Positions 33,826 through 44,900 of a stretch of DNA of 64,000 nucleotides are shown one piece after another. The DNA is taken from assembly GCA_029962745.1 (NCBI GenBank), contig CM057158.1, forward strand, positions 15,987,173 through 16,051,172, in the 5' to 3' direction. The first letter of the stretch is position 1. Each line of letters begins with the position of its first letter. Source of the stretch: Echinometra lucunter (lineage: Eukaryota; Echinodermata; Echinoidea; Camarodonta; Echinometridae). Both the position numbers and the translations under genes were made by a program. A model generated the notes under the pieces. It was not told where the DNA came from, did no database searches, and saw only the letters and a program-made list of their open reading frames with translations.

Positions 33826-36800
33826 CCCCCCCCCCGATCAAGCTCTCTGGTTGATAGCATTCCGTCAGATCATCAGAAATATAATATTGCTTATGAAACC
33901 GAGGCCAACAGAAGTACAGTATAATCATTCTCTGAGCAATATTCTTCAGTCACTTAGATTCAGCGATCCTTCATTAGTTATATTAGTACATGTATATTAC
34001 TCATGTTAGTTACTGTCCTGATAATTGACGATAGTATCTTGCATAGAGGATTGCAATTGACCATCTTTTCAAAAAGGCCTCCTGAGTCCATAATTATTTG
34101 CTTTTTAGACGTATCAATCAATTTTGCCTTATTTTATAACTTGACTTCTATCTACTCTTTCACAGTTACTGAAGAAACCGAAGAAAGGGTACACAAAGAA
34201 GTTGTAAAATCAAGGACAAATATTTGCACGTTTTTATCACAGACAAAGGTCATTATCTTCTTCTATAAAGAGTAAAAAGTAAGAAAGATCTAGATAATCT
34301 GGGATATTGAGTCTGCATACATGCACCTGTGCGTTATGCATTGCGCATGATGAGGTTACAGTAGTATTGTGTCACAGTGTGTAACATTATAGTTAGCCGT
34401 GTTTATATCGTCTTATTTTTTTAGTGAGAAATGATGAGGTAAGTATAATAAAGTACTTCTAGATCTAGGCCTAATTACAGTATTATTATAGCATACAAAT
34501 AGAAATACTGTATTCCAGTTTATCATGCAGTGTGCTCAGAATCCTCAGATTCACGGTCCTGTCAATAGCCCGAGAGAAACAGATTTTTCACGTAATCTAA
34601 AAAGGGGTGCTCCGCTCCCCTGTCTGTTCAGAGCCAGAAGGGCGTTAACTCATATCATTTTTTACATACTTAACGCCTTTCTGGCTCTAAACAAACGAAT
34701 TATACGAGTTAAAGTTGCAACAGTGCATCAGCACCCGGCATCAGCAATCTTATAATGTTGGCATAGTATTGTTTATGAAAATAAGTGTGATGAACTTCTC
34801 TCCCTGTGCATGTTCCCGCGTGTGCTTCTGCACCCCAAACTATATAATCAAAACATTGGCGTGTTATTTTGTACGACATACATTTAAATAAAATGACGTG
34901 GGGTTCCAGATCTGGGAAAGCCCCATGACTGCTATGAATACAGCAATAATTAATTTGTAATGACAAAAAGGTCATGAACAGATCTAAAATATTCGATGAC
35001 GGCATGACGTTAATTTATCACGGTTTGCTCTCAGGCAGGCATAATAATAACATGGAGTTTCACACGAGCGTGACGAGCGTATTATGTTTAGAAACAAGAA
35101 ATTGAATACAAAAATACGCCATTGCATATGAAAGATGAATGAATAAATGGGAATGGGCAGTGATGGTCTAGTCGATGTTTTTTTTTCTGGGTTAATTTTT
35201 TTTTCTTCGAGTTTTTCCTCTGTTTAGGGTTCCCATTCAACGCTTTATTATTATTTTTCATTTGATTGAATAGATACAGACGGAAGTTATACAGGCTGCT
35301 TGACCGACAACCAATTGAATCTTTTTACGTTCATGTTATGTAAAATTTCGTATCTGCACTTCAGGATAGAAAGAAAGTGTGGGTGAAATGAATTCCCATT
35401 CATTAATAAAACGAACAGTTGACGAAACATAGATATTCCTAATACATAGCCATATTAAAGTAAGAAGTAAATACGAATTATACACTATAGTGGAAGAGAA
35501 TTAAATGCTCTGATTCTGAATCTAAATTCTATACGCTGTCAAATCCCCCCGGCAAATCCCATATGATATTGGCGTAATTTTCATTTCTTAAATTTTTATT
35601 TAACTCTTTGAAAAGTAAAAGTTTATGTGTGTGCATGTGTGTTGGGGAGGGGGGGGGGGTGCGTTTATAGAAACAACACGAATTGTATGTTTCCTTGGGT
35701 AAAGAGGGGTTTTCCCAAAGGTACGTAATGAATAGCGTTCACTGGGCGGGTGGCCCATCACGTGATCGAGTGCGCCAGGCGGATTTTTCCACATGCCATT
35801 TTCTGCAAAATCCCCTGCACACATTTTATCATGCAATAATGGATATAATAATAATGTGAAAATGGAAATGCTTCACATGTGCCTAACATATGCGCTTCAC
35901 ATGTGCCTGTAGGACAAAATGAAAATCACTGGTTTGCTTCTTATTTCTATCTGTCTATTGAAAGCTCGAGCCCTTTGTTGAGGCTGTATAATGTTATACC
36001 GTATTTAGGAGGTTAGATAATATTATATCAGTAATAATACTGTGTGTTTCAAAAAGGAAACACAACTTTTAAAATTCGCTGTTATTATGCATTTACCTGT
36101 ACATGTACTGAGTTTCATATCATATGAAAGAGTAACATGGTTCATAATGCTTAACACAAAAAGGAACACGATGGCTGACAGTCATAAATCTTGACCAAGT
36201 ACAAAGAACATAATTAGTTGTTTATTTCCAGTTCTGCAGGCAACTTCCACCAAATTTTCGTCAAAACCGACATCAGAAAAAAGCAAAGCAAAACAAAACA
36301 AAACAAAAACAAACAAACAAACAAAAACAAAACAAAAACAAAACAAAACAGCAAAGACAAATCTTCAAAGTCAGATTTGAACTTTGATCAAGGAAAACGT
36401 GTTTTATATATAGATAGATCGTATTTATCTAAAGTCTCATTTTCAAGAAGATGACTAATCCATGCATAAAATGAGTTTGCTTCACGACTTCCTCCAAGAA
36501 TTAGGAAAATAATAATATGTATGCGCTCTGCATGAATGATAAAGAACTTATTTTCATTATTATCGCAATATAATCATGTCATATTCGTTTTATATCAATA
36601 GCAGATCCAGGATTTCATAATTATATAACTATATATGATCTTATGAAAGACATGTTGATATTATATTTTCTCAAATATATTCCTCCAGTATATTCCATGA
36701 TTTTATGAAAAAATTATGTTTATCCACGGTTATATCCAATGAAACTGCTTTCCAGTGGGTTCCTATTTCATGTCACCATTTTGCACTTGATTTGCACATA

Positions 36801-37206
36801 TATCTTTTTTCATTATGAAATATATTTTGCATCAATCAATCAATAATCAATCCATCATCATCATAGAGGCAAATGCATGCATGCCTTATCTTATTATACC
36901 TCATTCATCTAATGGATAAGAATACTGTCTTGATTTTGACATTGAGATGTTGCTGTTGTTGTTGTTGTAGATTTTTGGTGCATCGACAATTTTGTGTCCT
37001 TGTGCACCAGGTATTAAGCATTAAGACTGTTCGATAGGGGTTCGATCGGTCTTCAAATTCCTCTCTCTGAATCATGCTCTATACATTTGAAGAAAGCAGA
37101 AAAATGAAAGGAACAGATGAAAGTTGAGGAAAAATAATACGACGGAAAAGTAAGAAAGCTTAGAATGCTGCAGATATTTTGTGAAAGGCTTATAGGAGTA
37201 ACTTTA
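33826..37206. other. intergenic, no gene seen
   Basis: It includes the hairpin at 34626-34692, a G-run at about 35648-35658 and an (AAAAC)n-type tract at about 36287-36350. Short frames have no recognisable domain. Confidence 0.5.
34626..34692. repeat. 67-base hairpin with 23-bp stem
   Basis: Arms 34626-34648 and 34670-34692 are complementary at 21 of 23 positions (core AGAGCCAGAA...GGCGTTAA), with a 21-base loop. Confidence 0.85.
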
Positions 37207-37412
37207 CACTCTAAAAAAGGAGTGGTCAAAATAACCAATGTGTTATTGGTGAATATGTGTCCTACCAAAAATATCGGTGAAGATTGACCCATAATGGTTA
37301 ATATTACCAAAATTATTGGTTAAAAAGTACCAAAGTTTTGTTTGACCATTTTTTTGGTCGGACACATGGCAACACATTGGTTATTTTGACCAAACCTTTT
37401 TTTAAGAGTGTA
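37205..37412. mobile_element. TA-flanked MITE, CACTCTAAAAAAGG family copy 1
   Basis: TA at 37205-37206 and 37411-37412 flanks 37207-37410. The ends are CACTCTAAAAAAGGAGTGG and its partner ...CCTTTTTTTAAGAGTG, with GGTCAAAATAACCAATGTGT just inside both termini. Confidence 0.9.
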
Positions 37413-37435
37413 TTTGCCAAAATAAGTTATGCATA

Positions 37436-37494
37436 TACACTCTAACAAAGGATTTGTCAAAATAACCAATGTGTTGGTGAATACTGTGTCCGAC

Positions 37495-37526
<32 letters not shown>

Positions 37527-37659
37527 TCAAAAACAACCAAAATTTTGGTAGAATTTGACCAATAATTTGGTAATATTGACCATCATATTGCTCAATCTTA
37601 ACCAATATTTTAGGTCGGACACATTGGTTACTTTTTGACCAATCCTTTTTTAGAGTGTA
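37436..37659. mobile_element. TA-flanked MITE, same family copy 2
   Basis: TA at 37436-37437 and 37658-37659. The ends are CACTCTAACAAAGGATTTG and ...CAATCCTTTTTTAGAGTG. An A-run of about 26 has expanded inside. Only 23 bases separate it from copy 1. Confidence 0.9.
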
Positions 37660-37752
37660 GTATTTCAGAAGAGTCTATTTATAGTTTCTACTTGGTTACT
37701 GACGACGAAATTTATTTCATACAGATTTCGTGTAAAAACATTATGTTCAATA

Positions 37753-37795
37753 CTTTAATCTCGTATCACTTTGTGAAAGTGATACAAGATTAAAG
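37753..37795. repeat. near-perfect 20-bp hairpin with 3-base loop
   Basis: CTTTAATCTCGTATCACTTT, loop GTG, then a reverse complement with a single mismatch. Confidence 0.95.
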
Positions 37796-38604
37796 TTCTT
37801 TATTATTCAGTTCAATAAAGAGCTCGAAAGATACGAAAATGGGCATATTGTTAACACATGATATTTTAACGAATCGCTAGTATATACATGAAATTGATAT
37901 ATTTGAATATATATAAAAAGTCCGAGTCAGTAAAGAATTTCCCCATAAACTAATTATAAATGCTACGCTGATTTCTCTCGAAAGACAGTAGGCCTACTCT
38001 ATAAAGGGAGAGGTTCAGTTTTCGTCATTTTGTAATCATTGCTATATCATTGAAGCTATGTGACAAACATGCATTCGATAGATTAGTTTCCCTTTAATCA
38101 TTATAGACATTATATTGCCAAACAATTTTCAAGAAAAAAAGTCGCCACGTGCATGGACCAGCTCAAATCCTGAATACTGAAAATCCAATAACTATCCTTT
38201 TAACATTTTTAAAAAAGGTTTTGCAATTTTCATTTTGTTTAGATAGCTGTTACTGTTACTGTTATATCAAATGTTAAGTTTTTTTTTTTTTCTTTATGTA
38301 AAAGAGAGAAATCAAATACTGTTACATATTTCAGTGAGGTTCCAAAAATACGGTTCAACTACAAAATACATCAAAATACAACAAACAGAATCGTAAAAAG
38401 AAACGCGGAAGGATATCAAGTTAGGTGAATTCTGCCGGACTGAAGAACACCTGTCCAATGCAATGGCCACAGCCCCATCGAGCATGCATGCAGCAGGGCT
38501 CCATGCATATTATACACAGAAGAAAACGAAGAAAGATCCGCGTTCCAGGGCATTGTGACGTAAACAGACGAGCCCCTTGCAATACCCCTGCAGAGAGCAC
38601 TGTG
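37796..38604. other. upstream flank of the NFAT gene
   Basis: No gene or clear repeat seen. Confidence 0.45.
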
Positions 38605-38764
38605 ATTGGTCATTACTTAATTGCCGTGGGACCAATCCTGTGTGAGTGACAGCTTGGCTTAATAGATTACCTCATCATTGACCAATCAAATGTATCGCGC
38701 ATGATGTCATGGCGATTACGGGAGCTTTCTATATATCGGGCGGAACCACATTTTCACATCAGTC
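38605..38764 (+). promoter_or_regulatory. core promoter and proximal elements of the NFAT gene
   Basis: TATATAT at 38730-38736 lies 31 bases upstream of the A of TCAGTC (38759-38764), a good initiator. Three CCAAT boxes precede it: ATTGG at 38605-38609 and CCAAT at 38632-38636 and 38682-38686. A CRE-like TGATGTCA is at 38703-38710. The predicted transcript start near 38761 gives a 5' UTR of about 120 bases before the ATG at 38882. Confidence 0.65.
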
Positions 38765-38881
38765 GTGCTCTGTCTGTCATAGCTGACGGAACTACGCTTG
38801 TGAATCATAAAAGTGAACATCTAGCAATTTGCCATAATTTTGACTTTATCTTCTCCATTTGTGCGTAGACAATTATCAAAT

Positions 38882-38987
38882 ATGTCTCTGGACTCTCATT
38901 CATTTGGGGGGTCTAATGTCTTCTCTCTGCAAGGAAACTTATTGTCTGAAAACCTATTTTCTTCTGCTCAATCTGATTTCATGAAAG
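38882..38987 (+). CDS. NFAT5: NFAT exon 1
   Basis: Starts ATGTCTCTGGAC in an AAT context; donor AAAG|GTGTGT. Residues 1-35, a Ser/Phe-rich leader. The first ATG after the predicted transcript start was chosen. Confidence 0.8.
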
Positions 38988-41900
38988 GTGTGTATAAAAT
39001 TTATTATTTTTGTCTCATTTTTACATATTTCCTGTATCATTGTATGAAATCATGAAGTTAAATTATTATCAATACAATTTCCTACCGAGGGCATGCAAAA
39101 ATTTTATGGATCTTTGAGGTTAGCATGTTGTTTTGAAGGGAAATGTGCTCTTTTTGGGCGCGGTAGTATGCGATTCAAGATGGCGACGGCGAAAAAAACT
39201 CCACTTGAGGTAGTATGTCACGTGATATTTATGCAAATGTCAGCCGTTACTACTTCAGCGCGCGGGCGCGCTCAACTGCAACTGACATGCTCGCCCTCCC
39301 ACCCACTTTGCTGGTGGTGCATGGCGTGTGCTCGGCATGGTGAATGTGAAATTGAAATGTCTGTTACATGGGTCATGGCATAATCAGATAATTTATGTAA
39401 CTTTAACAATTATACATCCATTCCAGATGAGAAAAATTATTAAGTTTTAAAAGTGTTCCTGTGAGTAAGAGTAAGACAGTTGACTGATGTTACTTAGATG
39501 CAACTTAAACTATCTTATCTAGACCAACTAACGTGTGATCTAAATTCTAACACAAGTTAGTTTCTAACTTCTAACTAAAGTTAGGAGTTCTAACTGTTAC
39601 ATTATGTTGAGAAAAATATTTTTCAGATTTCTTTTTTGTAAATATCAATATTTTGAATGACAAATATTCAGGATGGTTGGTTGTATTTGTTGCAAATTCT
39701 CAGTCATTGAATTTTCTGACTAGATCTACACCTACGGCTACGGAGTAGATCTACGGCAGTACGGGTGAACTCTCCTAAAGAAACCAAAATGATGACTATG
39801 TGCAGTCAAGAGTGTTTGATTAGACCGTCTAAATCTGGGGGGAAAATTTTTTTGAGCTTTTCCCCCCGCTTTGTGTTTGTATTTTTATTTATATTTTTTG
39901 ATTGGGCATTGATCAAAAAAGCTGGATCTATCATTTTTCTAGAACATTGGGTTTATTTTGAAGTTCTAGATTTCCTCTTACTTTTTTTTTCTGTTTGCTG
40001 TATTTGTATTTCCTTAAGTTAAAATTTTGAATTTGGGATTTGTCTCCATTTTCAAATTAAAGATTTATATTTGTGACAAACTCTTGGGCAGGCTTTAAAC
40101 AGACAACTTTTTCTTATGCCATTATTTCTTGTTGATTCTATTCCATTTTCAATATAAAGGTGCTTTCGCACATGATGCGGCAGTGTGTCAACATACTGTC
40201 TCGACACACTTTTTTACCAGAAAATGTAAATGATTGCAATTTTCTTATTCTTTGACCGATTTTGCTCATTTCTTTTTTAAAATGTTGTTCAAATTTATGT
40301 CCTTTCATTGAAACAGTGAAACTTCTAGGGTGGACTTACTCTTTAACACACTGTCGCATTATATATGTGAAAGCACCTTAATGGCCTTCCTCAAATTGGG
40401 GTGTGGGGGGGTGGACTCCGGGAGCCGTTGGTATGGTGAGCTGTGCAAATGATGTGAAGTGCTGCCCTCTACAGTTGGAGATAGAAATCACTCATATCAA
40501 CAAATTCTTGGAAAATATTTCCTTTTTACACTTAGAATGATAAAATATCTGATTTTTATGGCATTCCTCCAATATGCTCAAAATTATCTTGATCAAGTGA
40601 ATTTTGAAAAATATTTTTCTGATCACTGCTGTTGTTCCTCTTGTCCTGGAAATTGGACAGAACACTACTTTCCTATTGTTGGCAATTTGCACTGTATAGG
40701 CGTAATTCAGGGCAAGGTTATCTGATGATGACCTGGCACTCATATAAGTTGGTTGGGGGGGGGGGGGGGTGCCAGGTAAAAACTGCTATGTTAGGTCCCA
40801 AGATGTGGGACTTGTTTTGGAGCTTCCGTTATCCATTATGAGGCAGGCAGAACCACTATTGCCTTGATTCTACGCATCTACTCAATGAGATGTGTCTTGC
40901 ATGAATTACATTTATGTTGGCCATTTTGTTCAACGAATGGAATTTTTTTTTTAATGATAGTTGACCTATGGTTGTTGAGAGTTTTGCGCTGACATGACAT
41001 ACAGTAGTTGATATGTGCATGAATCCCGGCATTTGAGTTGATTATGTGTTTGGTTTAAAAGAATGGAATGCTACCTTTGTGATATTATTGAATATTTCAC
41101 TGCTGTTCTGAAGAAGTTGATAATTCTCGGATATCTTCATATCTAATTGATACCTATTTTGTATTGTTTTCCTTGTTCTTTGCAGGTCCAAACTTGATGC
41201 AAGATGTGATGCTACATGAAGGTAAGATATTCTTCCAATTATTTGCCGTCTTAAGGAAGACAACTTAATTCTCCTTTTCCATTCTTGGGAGACATATTTT
41301 GATTAATATTTACATTTCATATTTATATTATAATTTAACATAGCCAGTAAGCTTTTTATGTTCATGATATGCATGGAAATTATAACACTGCAGTAATGTT
41401 GTAACCCGCACCCGTTGCGGTACGGGTTAACCTGCCGGTATGCCCCCGATCACGGGCTGCGGGCCGGGCCGAGTTCATTCTCAAACCCGCAGACCGTCAT
41501 ACGAAAAAAGGGAGAAGTAACGACACATAATAAAAACTATTTCTAACGTAGTTCGTTTTAAAACATTACGGAGTTTAAATAATTAATTTTTGATCGTGCG
41601 TTCATTTTCTAGACATGACGGAGTTTAGATAATTTTTGCTTCTTACGTACGTTCGTTTTAAAACATTACGGAGTTTAAATAATTAATTTTCGATCGTGCG
41701 TTCATTTTCTAGACATGACGGAGTTTAGATAATTTTTGCTTCTTAGGTACGTTCGTTTTAAAACATTACGGAGTTTAAATAATTAATTTTCGATCGTGCG
41801 TTCATTTTCTAGACATGACGGAGTTTAGATAATTTTTGCTTCTTACGTACGTTCGTTTTAAAACATTACGGAGTTTAAATAATTAATTTTCGATCGTGCG

Positions 41901-44900
41901 TTCATTTTCTAGACATGACGGCGTTTGAATAATTTTTGCTTCTTGCATACGTTCGTTTTAAAACATTAAAAAGTTTGAATAATAAATTTTTGATCGTGCG
42001 TTCATTTTCTAGACGTGACGCCGGAGGTATAATTAATTTTTGCTTCTAACGTACGTTCGTTTTTAAACATAATGGAGTTCGAATAATTTCTACTACTATC
42101 GTAAGTTTGCTTTTAAAGATGACGGAGTTTGAATAATTTCTATTTCTATCGTGCGTTCATTTTCTAGACATGATGGAGTTTGAACAATTCTTGCTTCTAT
42201 CGTACGTTCTTTTTTAAACATAATGGAGTTTAAATAATTTCTACTACTATCGTAATTTTTTTTTTTATCTTTCCCAAGTTTATATAATTTCTGTTTCTAA
42301 CGTGCGTTCATTTTCTAGACATAACAGAGTTTCAAAGAGTTTTGCTTCTATCGTACGTTCATTTCTAAACATAATGGAGTTTGAATAATTTTTGCTACTA
42401 TTATAAGTTTGTTTTTAAAGATACCGGAGTTTGAATAATTTCTATTTCAACAACGAATCAAGATCGCGCATCCCCGCGCTTCGCATGTTAAAGAAGAAAA
42501 AGTATTTTTTTTTTATTTCAAACAAATAAAAATAATTCCGAATCCGAATCGGCAACGAAATTCGAAAAATAATTTTCATTTTTCAAAGATAAATTGACTT
42601 GCGGGTTAAAACCCGACGGGTCAGCGGGTCCCGCTTGCAAATTATTGGATTATACGGGACGGTACGGTTCGGGTTTTCACTTGCGGGTTACAACATTACA
42701 CTGCAGGATTTGATGCTGAATGGTAACGTCTTAAAAGCTGTTTCATTTTCAAAGCCACATGTCTCTTGCAAAGCTCTTTTTAAACATGCAGGTGACTGAC
42801 ATTCTTGGACCACATTCTCAAAGGCTATATATACATTATTACATTTTATGATATCCAGATTCTGAAAGTGCAGACCTTGTTGTAGCTGGTGAGGTAAGTG
42901 CGGTGGATGATTTGGACCATGGGTATGACACAAACTCAGAGTTGTCATCGCCCATGTCTGCAAAAAGTGACTGGGGAGATGCAGCAACACCCTCTAGTAC
43001 TGGATCCAACCATGATGAAGGCCTGTTAAGCGATGAAAGCTCCCTATTTTCTTATCTGGATGAGGGCACCTGTTTCGAACAGTGGGACCAGTCATTTCAG
43101 GGCAAGAGCCCAGCCATTAATGAACCAAGCCTGGAACTGTCCCCAAGAAGTCCCTTGGTAGGCCTGTCTGCCTCTACTCCAAATGACTTTACAGCACTAC
43201 ACAAGCTCTTGCAGCCCAGCCAGCAAGAAGTCGAGACTCCATCAGAGACATCCAAGCCCATTAGGAAACGTTCAGCAACGTCATTAAGGTACAGCCACAA
43301 CCCCCTATGTTTGTAATGGTCGTGTTTACACATGCAGCATGAATGCCCCTTTCATGCTGTGTGAACTAATATCATATCCATTTATAGTGTTAATTGAACA
43401 CATTTTCCCCATCTCTTACAGTCGGGATACCAGGAGCAGAGCCAGTGGGAGATTCATCAGTCTGCACTGCACAAGAAAGTCTATTCATCTTATTTTTTTT
43501 TTTCAGTGTCTCTGATTAAGGTTTATAATTTTTTTTGACTTATAGCTCTTGTGGACTGACACCAAGAAAGAGAGCAAGGAAATATCCTAACCTGATCCAG
43601 GCCCTGCCAGATAAACTCAATGGAGCAGAGGTTGTCATTACTGTTCAGCCTGAGAAGCACCATAGAGCTAGATACAGAACTGAAGGAAGTAGGGGAAGTG
43701 TTAAAGATGACAGTGGTGAAAACTTTCCTAAACTAAAGGTTAGCCAAACAATCTCCTTATTTTATCTTTATGTCAGTGTTTTTAGGTGAAATAAAACCAG
43801 TTTCTGTATTATGAATTCATATTTTGCTTGTGTTATCACTCTTCCGTAAGAAGTTATTCTTATGCCTCTGGCCACCGAAGGTGGACTGGAGGCATTATTT
43901 TTTTGATATAACTGTATTGCCTTTAAATGTAGTTTCTGTTTCTTTTGCAGCTTCTCGGTGTGAATCAAGCTGTTCTACTCCAAATCTTTGTTGTGACTGA
44001 CCAGGGGAAAGTTAGACCTCATGGCTACTACCAGGCTTGCAAAGTGACTGGCCGTAACACCACCCCTTCTGAAGAAAAGGATGTGGAAGGAACGACTGTC
44101 CTTGAGGTCCCCTGGGAGCCTGTTGATGGCAAAATGGAAATAAGTGTTGACTGTATTGGCATCCTGAAGCTGAGAAATGCTGATGTTGAGCAGAGGATTG
44201 GGCCCATCAGGTCAAAGAGGAAAAGCACATGTGTCCGGTTAGCCTTCAGGGTGATTATGCCTACTTCAGATGGATCATTCGAGGTTCTACAAACGGTCTC
44301 GCGGTCCATAACGTGCAGTAAGTGATGCCTTTTACTTGTGTGGTAGTGACTTCGCAGAATATAAATGTAAAATAAGTTAAGCTCATGATGAAGGTAGTGT
44401 TTGTGCTTTTTATCTTAGGGATAAAAGGACTGACTTTGTTGATGATAATTTTTAACCAAAGATTTTCTTTTTTTACTTGTTATCAACAGCACAACCACTT
44501 GGGCATCCAGAAATTTTGAAGAAGAGTTTGACGCAATGCTCTGTGACTGGTGGGGAAGAATTGTTCATAATCGGCAAGAACTTCACTTCCAAGGCCAACA
44601 CAGAAGTGAAACTAAGGCAGCTTGATGATAATGGAAAGGTGATTTGGGAAGGAGATTGCGAGATTGACAAGGCCTTGTTTCAGAATGTAAGTGACATTTC
44701 CAGTTTTTCCACTTAACCCTATTTTAACACCCCTCCCCCAGTGTTTGTGTGTTTCTAATGCTTTTGTGTTTCCAATTAATTTCCAGAACCACATTGTGTG
44801 CAAGATCCCGCCATACCCCAACCAGAACCTGAGGACACCAGTGACTGTGTATCTGGTAGTAATAGGCAAACCCAACCAATGTAGTGATCTGGATTCTCAT

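Noticed and set aside
34003..34275. 90-residue open frame with an EETEERVHKE stretch
   Set aside because: No recognisable domain, no splice or promoter context; likely chance.
41551..42445. Regularly spaced repeats as a CRISPR-like array
   Set aside because: Units of 100 bp are contiguous with no unique spacers, inside a transposon in a eukaryotic intron.
42688..42990. Antisense open frame over NFAT exon 3
   Set aside because: Shadow of the real + strand exon with no domain signature.
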